Assembly: GCA_021205715.1 (NCBI GenBank)
Contig: JAJPXA010000102.1
Location: forward strand, 1-9,618
Length of the DNA: 9,618 nucleotides
Origin: Bacillota bacterium
GTDB lineage: Bacteria; Bacillota; Clostridia; UBA1381
Reading direction: 5' to 3'
A model generated the notes under the pieces. That model worked only from the letters and a program-made list of their open reading frames with translations. It made no database searches and had not been told where the DNA came from. Each line of letters starts with the position of its first letter. Position 1 is the stretch's first letter. Shown piece after piece: positions 6,255 to 9,618 of this stretch. Made by a program: the position numbers and the translations under genes.

Positions 6255-7001
6255 ATGATAACGATTAAAACACCGAAGCAGATAGCTAAAATGAAAAAAT
6301 CGGGAGAGGTTACAAAGGGCGCGTTTGAGGCTGTTGAAAAGGCGATACGCCCCGGAGTGACGACAAAGTATCTCGATAAAATCGCATATGATTATATTAT
6401 CTCAAAGGGAGCAAAGCCGAACTTCCTAAATTACGACGGTTTCCCGGGAACGATATGCGCGTCGGTAAACGATGAGGTCGTTCACGGCATACCGAGCGAT
6501 AAGATAGTTTTAAAGGAAGGCGACATAATAAGCGTCGATATGGGCGCGGTGCTTGACGGATGGCATTCCGATGCCGCGAGAACCTACGCGGTCGGAAAAA
6601 TCAGTTCCGAAGCACAGCAGCTTATAGACGTAACAAAGCAGAGCTTTTTTGAGGGTATCAAATATGTAAAGCACGGCGCGAAGCTCGGAGATGTTTCGCA
6701 CGCTATACAGGAGTATGCCGAAAGCTTTGGTTACGGAGTTGTCCGCGATTTGGTGGGTCACGGAATAGGCACAAGCCTTCACGAGGATCCCAATGTTCCC
6801 AATTTCGGCAAGGCGGGACACGGTCTGCGTCTTGCGGCGGGAATGGTTTTGGCGATTGAGCCTATGATAACCGAGGGAACGTGGAAGGTGTCGGTGCTTG
6901 ACGATGACTGGACAATTGTCACGGATGACGGAAAATTAGCCGCTCATTATGAGAACACACTTGCCGTTACAAAAGACGGTTACGAATTATTGACACTGTA
7001 A
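6255..7001 (+). CDS. map: Methionine aminopeptidase, type I
   Basis: Removes the initiator methionine from nascent chains with small second residues, after deformylation, at the ribosome exit. From ATG 6255 the protein is 248 residues, typical of the short type Ia enzyme with no N-terminal zinc-finger extension. The five metal ligands of the pita-bread fold are all present: D95 and D106 (SVDMGAVLDGWHSDAART, 93-110), H169 (GHGIG), E202 (AIEPM) and E233 (HYENTLAVT). The substrate-contacting H77 (VVHGIP) and H176 (SLHEDP) are also there. The open frame extends upstream to 6195 inside adk, but the ribosome binding site at 6242-6247 and the family N-terminus choose 6255. Only four bases separate the adk stop from the start. 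Confidence 0.98.
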   Translation: MITIKTPKQIAKMKKSGEVTKGAFEAVEKAIRPGVTTKYLDKIAYDYIISKGAKPNFLNYDGFPGTICASVNDEVVHGIPSDKIVLKEGDIISVDMGAVLDGWHSDAARTYAVGKISSEAQQLIDVTKQSFFEGIKYVKHGAKLGDVSHAIQEYAESFGYGVVRDLVGHGIGTSLHEDPNVPNFGKAGHGLRLAAGMVLAIEPMITEGTWKVSVLDDDWTIVTDDGKLAAHYENTLAVTKDGYELLTL

Positions 7002-7011
7002 GAGGTAATAT

Positions 7012-7284
7012 ATGAAGATTGAAGTGGGTTCTGTCGTCAGGTCAAAGGCGGGACGCGACAAAGGCGATTTGTTTATCGTCCTCGCGGTTGACGGCAATTA
7101 TGTGTATATGGCGAATGGTGATTTGCGAAAGGTTGATAAACCGAAAAAGAAGAAAATCAAGCATTTGCAGTGCAGCCAAACCGTTTCGGAGTTTATCGCG
7201 AATAAGCTTCGGACGGCGGGCAAGGTTACAAATTCAGAATTAAGGAAAGCATTGGCACAAGTAGGAGGAAATGACAATGGCTAA
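7012..7284 (+). CDS. KOW-domain RNA-binding protein (YbzG-like)
   Basis: A 90-residue basic protein between map and infA, the position held by ybzG in Bacillus subtilis and by KOW-domain RNA-binding proteins (distantly like eukaryotic L14e) in many Firmicutes. The KOW-like segment is EVGSVVRSKAGRDKGDLFIV (4-23), followed by NYVYMANGDLRKVDKPKKKK (29-48), a lysine-rich patch suited to RNA contact. The rest (SQTVSEFIANKLRTAGKVTN, 55-74) is probably helical. Its function is not established; role in translation or ribosome assembly is inferred from the fold and neighbours. Its ribosome binding site (AGAGGT, 7001-7006) is weak. The 3' end overlaps infA by eight bases and contains the infA ribosome binding site, so it probably sets infA translation. 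Confidence 0.88.
   Translation: MKIEVGSVVRSKAGRDKGDLFIVLAVDGNYVYMANGDLRKVDKPKKKKIKHLQCSQTVSEFIANKLRTAGKVTNSELRKALAQVGGNDNG
7263..7268 (+). promoter_or_regulatory. infA ribosome binding site inside the KOW gene
   Basis: AGGAGG lies eight bases before ATG 7277 but only two before the in-frame ATG at 7271. The spacing selects 7277, giving the normal IF1 N-terminus MAKDN. Confidence 0.8.
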
Positions 7285-7495
7285 AGATAATGTTTTGGAG
7301 TTAGAGGGCACTGTTATTGAAACTCTGCCCAATGCGATGTTCCGAGTAAAACTTGAAAATGACCACGTTGTTTTGGCGCATATTTCGGGCAAACTCAGAA
7401 TGAATTATATTAAAATTCTGCCGGGCGATAAGGTTACGCTTGAAATGAGTCCGTATGATTTGTCAAGAGGCAGAATCACATGGCGTTCCAAATAA
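7277..7495 (+). CDS. infA: Translation initiation factor IF-1
   Basis: IF1 is an S1/OB-fold protein that occupies the A site of the 30S subunit during initiation and helps IF2 and IF3. From ATG 7277 it is 72 residues, exactly the usual length. Nearly the whole sequence is signature: LEGTVIETLPNAMFRVKLEN (9-28), VLAHISGKLRMNYIKILPGD (32-51) and SPYDLSRGRITWRSK at the end. An upstream in-frame ATG at 7271 is too close to the ribosome binding site. The start overlaps the preceding KOW gene by eight bases, implying coupling. A 53-base gap follows before rpmJ, with a GGCGCC palindrome (7498-7503) and no clear promoter. Confidence 0.98.
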   Translation: MAKDNVLELEGTVIETLPNAMFRVKLENDHVVLAHISGKLRMNYIKILPGDKVTLEMSPYDLSRGRITWRSK

Positions 7496-7548
7496 TCGGC
7501 GCCTTGTGGAACAAAGTTTTCGCGTAAAAAACATAGGAGGTAAGAAAA

Positions 7549-7662
7549 GTGAAAGTACGTCCATCAGTTAAACCGATTTGCGAAAAATGCAAAATCATAA
7601 AGAGAAAAGGCAAGGTTATGGTAATTTGCGAAAACCCTAAGCATAAGCAAAAGCAGGGTTGA
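7549..7662 (+). CDS. rpmJ: 50S ribosomal protein L36, zinc form (GTG start)
   Basis: L36 is the smallest large-subunit protein and stabilises 23S rRNA near the base of the L7/L12 stalk. Translated from GTG 7549 it is 37 residues, MKVRPSVKPICEKCKIIKRK and onward, the usual length for the zinc form. The zinc ligands are C11, C14, C27 and H32. AGGAGGT at 7535-7541 is seven bases from the GTG. The C-terminal tail reads KHKQKQG, as in many Gram-positives. It is followed by a 140-base structured gap before rpsM. Confidence 0.97.
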   Translation: MKVRPSVKPICEKCKIIKRKGKVMVICENPKHKQKQG

Positions 7663-7802
7663 GAACCGAACCTTATGACTTGTTCAAACGTCTTTTGAAA
7701 AAAAGACTTATGATAGGGGCGAAAGCTCCAAAGAGGGTATGGTAGCCCTCGACACTATAAAAAATTTTTGATGATATCTTTATTATGGAGGTGTAGAAAA
7801 GT
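7663..7802 (+). promoter_or_regulatory. Structured leader upstream of rpsM (candidate autoregulatory RNA)
   Basis: Three hairpins can be drawn by hand. Hairpin 1: GTCTTTT (7690-7696) with AAAAGAC (7701-7707), loop GAAA. Hairpin 2: GGGGC (7716-7720) with GCTCC (7725-7729), loop GAAA, one G-T pair. Hairpin 3: GAGGG (7733-7737) with CCCTC (7746-7750). The loop of hairpin 3, TATGGT (7738-7743), can pair with ACTATA (7754-7759), making a tight pseudoknot. Alternatively TTATG (7708-7712) pairs with TATAA (7756-7760) to close hairpins 2 and 3 in one junction. Hairpin 1 also competes with TTCAAA/TTTGAA (7683-7688/7694-7699). GGAGGTG (7787-7793) is the rpsM ribosome binding site. In E. coli the leader at this place is an S4-binding pseudoknot; here that role is inference. 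I could not match it to a named RNA family. Confidence 0.5.
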
Positions 7803-8171
7803 ATGGCAAGAATAGCAGGTGTTGAATTACCAAATGCAAAAAGAGTAGAAGTAGGTCTTACTTATATTTACGGCATTGGTCTTAAGACTTCACAAAAAAT
7901 CTTGGCACAATTGGACATTAATCCCGACACGAGAGTTAAGGATTTAACGGATGCTCAGGTAAACAGCATCAGAGAGGTGATAGACGCGAATTACACGGTT
8001 GAGGGTGACCTTCGCCGTCAGTTGGCTCTTGACATTAAAAGACTTATGGAAATCGGATGTTACCGCGGTATTCGTCACAGAAAGGGACTCCCTGTAAGAG
8101 GTCAGAATACAAAGAACAATGCGAGAACCCGTAAAGGCCCGGCTAAGGCTATCGCGGGCAAAAAGAAATAA
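7803..8171 (+). CDS. rpsM: 30S ribosomal protein S13
   Basis: S13 lies in the head of the 30S subunit, contacts the P-site tRNA through its C-terminal tail, and bridges to L5. The 122 residues begin MARIAGVELPNAKRVEVGLT, contain the helix-two-turns-helix region with YGIGLKTSQKIL (23-34), and end with the signature RGIRHRKGLPVRGQNTKNNA (88-107) plus RTRKG and a lysine tail. The ribosome binding site GGAGGTG is nine bases from the ATG. It is the first gene after the structured leader and starts the rpsM-rpsK-rpsD-rpoA run. Confidence 0.98.
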   Translation: MARIAGVELPNAKRVEVGLTYIYGIGLKTSQKILAQLDINPDTRVKDLTDAQVNSIREVIDANYTVEGDLRRQLALDIKRLMEIGCYRGIRHRKGLPVRGQNTKNNARTRKGPAKAIAGKKK

Positions 8172-8188
8172 AAGGAGGGACTAAGCTA

Positions 8189-8587
8189 ATGGCAAAGGTA
8201 GCAAAGAAAACAACACGAACAAGACGTCGTTACAGAAAAAATGTCGAAAAGGGCGCGGCTCATATCAGATCGACATTCAATAATACAATAGTTACAATAA
8301 CCGATACGGCAGGAAACGCGATTTCGTGGGCAAGCGCCGGTGGCTTAGGCTTCCGCGGCTCAAGAAAGAGCACACCGTTCGCAGCGCAGACAGCGGCTGA
8401 AACCGCCGCAAAAGCCGCTATGGAACACGGTATGAAGACGGTTGAGGTATATGTAAAAGGCCCCGGAGCGGGCAGAGAAGCCGCAATCAGAGCATTGCAA
8501 GCAACAGGTCTGGATGTTACGATGATTAAGGACGTAACACCTATTCCTCATAACGGATGCAGACCGCCTAAGCGCAGAAGAGTCTGA
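8189..8587 (+). CDS. rpsK: 30S ribosomal protein S11
   Basis: S11 sits on the 30S platform near the mRNA exit and the Shine-Dalgarno helix. The 132 residues carry a basic N-terminal tail, then AHIRSTFNNTIVTITDTAGN (24-43), SWASAGGLGFRGSRKSTPFA (46-65), YVKGPGAGREAAIRAL (88-103) and the invariant C-terminal DVTPIPHNGCRPPKRRRV (115-132). AAGGAGG is placed normally upstream. It is 17 bases after rpsM and 27 before rpsD. Confidence 0.98.
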   Translation: MAKVAKKTTRTRRRYRKNVEKGAAHIRSTFNNTIVTITDTAGNAISWASAGGLGFRGSRKSTPFAAQTAAETAAKAAMEHGMKTVEVYVKGPGAGREAAIRALQATGLDVTMIKDVTPIPHNGCRPPKRRRV

Positions 8588-8614
8588 TTAAGAAAGATAG
8601 GAGGAATACGAAGA

Positions 8615-9208
8615 ATGGCAAAGAATACACAACCTGTATTAAAAAGATGTAAGACCTTGGGCATAAATCCCGCGGTTATGGGTTATGACAAGTCGACAAG
8701 AAGAAATCCGAAGCAGAGCAGAAGAAAGCAGTCGGAATACGGACTTCAGCTTAACGAGAAGCAGAAGGTAAAGTTCATTTACGGCGTTCTTGAAAAGCAG
8801 TTCAGAAAGTACTATGTAATGGCTACAAAAAGACAGGGCATTACAGGTGAAATGCTTCTCCAAATTCTCGAGTCAAGACTTGACAATGTAGTATATCGTT
8901 TGGGACTTGCAAATACTCGCCGTGAGGCAAGACAAATTGTAAATCACGGTCATATCACGGTAAACGGAAAGAAGGTTGACATTCCTTCATACCTTGTATC
9001 GGCAGGCGATGTGATTTCCGTAAAAGAAAAGAGCAGAAGCTCCGTAAGAATTAAGGAAATTGTTGAAACCAACGAAAAAAGACTTATCCCTTCGTGGCTT
9101 GAAATGGATAGAGAAAACTTTACCGGAAAGGTAGTTACTTTAGCCAACAGAGATGATATCGACTATGATGTTGAGGAGCATCTCATCGTCGAGTTGTACT
9201 CTAAGTAA
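8615..9208 (+). CDS. rpsD: 30S ribosomal protein S4, zinc-free form
   Basis: S4 is a primary 16S rRNA binder that nucleates 30S assembly at the five-way junction of the 5' domain; it also acts as translational repressor of its own operon in E. coli and of rpsD in B. subtilis. The 197 residues show the N-terminal domain (1-85), with RKQSEYGLQLNEKQKVKFIY (37-56), and the S4 RNA-binding domain (about 87-150) with SRLDNVVYRLGLANTRREAR (87-106), QIVNHGHITVNGKKVDIPSY (107-126) and REKS-like VKEKSR (136-141). The end is LIVELYSK. The N-terminal zinc cysteines are absent; only C12 remains. The form matches clostridial S4. AGGAGG at 8599-8604 is ten bases from the ATG. Confidence 0.97.
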   Translation: MAKNTQPVLKRCKTLGINPAVMGYDKSTRRNPKQSRRKQSEYGLQLNEKQKVKFIYGVLEKQFRKYYVMATKRQGITGEMLLQILESRLDNVVYRLGLANTRREARQIVNHGHITVNGKKVDIPSYLVSAGDVISVKEKSRSSVRIKEIVETNEKRLIPSWLEMDRENFTGKVVTLANRDDIDYDVEEHLIVELYSK

Positions 9209-9211
9209 TAG

Positions 9212-9233
9212 CCATTTTACCCTCGGTAAGTGG
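9212..9233 (+). other. Hairpin after rpsD
   Basis: CCATTT (9212-9217) and ACC (9219-9221) pair with GGT (9225-9227) and AAGTGG (9228-9233), with a bulged T at 9218, one T-G pair and a CTC loop. A T run occurs at 9245-9250, 11 bases beyond the stem, too far for a typical intrinsic terminator. It could protect the rpsM-rpsD message 3' end or cause partial pausing before rpoA. Confidence 0.4.
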
Positions 9234-9261
9234 AATTATAAACATTTTTTGCTATGGTTTA

Positions 9262-9294
9262 TGCGGTTTGATTTTGTTAAAGCATCAAACGGCA
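9262..9294 (+). other. Hairpin upstream of the rpoA ribosome binding site
   Basis: TGC (9262-9264) and GTTTGAT (9266-9272) pair with ATCAAAC (9284-9290) and GCA (9292-9294), with one G-G mismatch and an 11-base loop. That gives ten pairs ending 15 bases before AAGGAGG of rpoA. There is no T tract following. Possible roles are mRNA processing or control of rpoA translation. Confidence 0.45.
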
Positions 9295-9324
9295 GAAATC
9301 GGAATTTTTAAGGAGGGTTATAAA

Positions 9325-9618
9325 ATGATAGAAATGGAAAAGCCTGTTATAGAATGTGTTGAAATGAGCGACGACGGAAGATACGGTCGGTTTACCGCAT
9401 CCCCGCTTGAGCGCGGTTACGGCATAACCTTGGGCAATTCGCTGAGAAGAATACTTCTCTCGTCATTGCCGGGCGCCGCGGCGACGTCTATAAAAATAGA
9501 GGGCGTTCAGCACGAGTTTTCAACCGTTCCGGGAGTTATGGAGGACGTTACGGAGCTAATCTTAAATATTAAAAAGATAGCCGTAAAGCTGTACTCCGAT
9601 ACGCCCAAAGTGGTTTAT
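9325..9618 (+). CDS. rpoA: RNA polymerase alpha subunit, N-terminal part
   Basis: Alpha dimerises to start RNA polymerase assembly and its C-terminal domain contacts UP elements and activators. Only the first 98 codons lie in the window; the frame runs open off the end, so the truncation is a window edge. The N-terminal dimerisation domain is clear: GRFTASPLERGYGITLGNSL (21-40) followed by RRILLSSLPGAA (41-52), the invariant block that forms the dimer and contacts beta, then GVQHEFSTVPGVMEDVTELI (60-79) and LNIKK. AAGGAGG (9310-9316) is eight bases before ATG 9325; the second in-frame ATG at 9334 is less well placed. It follows rpsD after a 116-base gap with two hairpins. rplQ is expected downstream. 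Confidence 0.97.
   Translation, partial: MIEMEKPVIECVEMSDDGRYGRFTASPLERGYGITLGNSLRRILLSSLPGAAATSIKIEGVQHEFSTVPGVMEDVTELILNIKKIAVKLYSDTPKVVY

Noticed and set aside
7675..7745. Two tiny frames in the rpsM leader (MTCSNVF at 7675-7698 and MIGAKAPKRVW at 7710-7745)
   Set aside because: Neither has a Shine-Dalgarno sequence upstream, and their starts and stops fall in the proposed stems and loops. Chance short frames are expected in 140 bases.
7733..7764. Resemblance of stem 3 plus the A-rich tail to a preQ1 class I riboswitch
   Set aside because: A short GC stem followed by an ATAAAAAA tail looks similar in outline, but the conserved loop bases do not match and the downstream genes have no link to queuosine. 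I kept it only as an unclassified leader.
9225..9250. Intrinsic terminator between rpsD and rpoA
   Set aside because: The T run at 9245-9250 begins 11 bases after the hairpin ends, and the stem is AT-rich with a bulge. Termination here would also cut off rpoA.
1..9618. Mobile elements, CRISPR arrays, tRNA or rRNA genes, or an inserted accessory system
   Set aside because: Every gene is a syntenic housekeeping gene, all on one strand, with no transposase, no regular spacer repeats, and no tRNA-like cloverleaf seen in the gaps.

Overview
This window is a long, unbroken stretch of the main bacterial ribosomal-protein cluster (the end of the S10-spc region through the alpha region), all on the + strand. 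The order is rplN, rplX, rplE, rpsN (zinc type), rpsH, rplF, rplR, rpsE, rpmD, rplO, secY, adk, map, a KOW-domain gene, infA, rpmJ, rpsM, rpsK, rpsD and the 5' end of rpoA. Nineteen complete protein genes, the partial rpoA and possibly the last codons of an upstream gene fill it. Two genes are short with non-ATG starts and are easily missed: rpmD (TTG start) and rpmJ (GTG start).

The organism looks like a low-to-moderate GC Gram-positive of the class Clostridia (inference). Support comes from the 61-residue zinc S14, the zinc-LID adenylate kinase, the small KOW gene between map and infA (the ybzG position of Bacillus), rpsD inside the alpha cluster, the Cys-poor clostridial-type S4, and strong AGGAGG ribosome binding sites before nearly every gene. 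I cannot name a genus.

Layout: 1-4210 holds large- and small-subunit proteins from the spc operon, mostly spaced by 10-25 bases. 4213-7495 holds secY (membrane insertion), adk (adenylate energy balance), map (N-terminal Met removal), the KOW gene and infA (initiation). 7549-9618 holds rpmJ, rpsM, rpsK, rpsD and rpoA. Together these couple ribosome assembly, protein export, nascent-chain maturation and RNA polymerase synthesis. Translational coupling is visible where ribosome binding sites lie inside the preceding gene (secY, map, infA).

The gene content is ordinary housekeeping and I see no new defence, mobile or metabolic system. The points that reward a second look are in the non-coding gaps. 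The 140-base rpmJ-rpsM gap folds on paper into two GAAA-capped hairpins followed by a possible pseudoknot, in the place where E. coli carries its S4-binding alpha leader. The 136-base rpsH-rplF gap carries a near-perfect 12-base direct repeat that also forms a dyad, overlapping a weak promoter-like pair. The 116-base rpsD-rpoA gap has two hairpins. L24 carries an added four-cysteine putative zinc ribbon.
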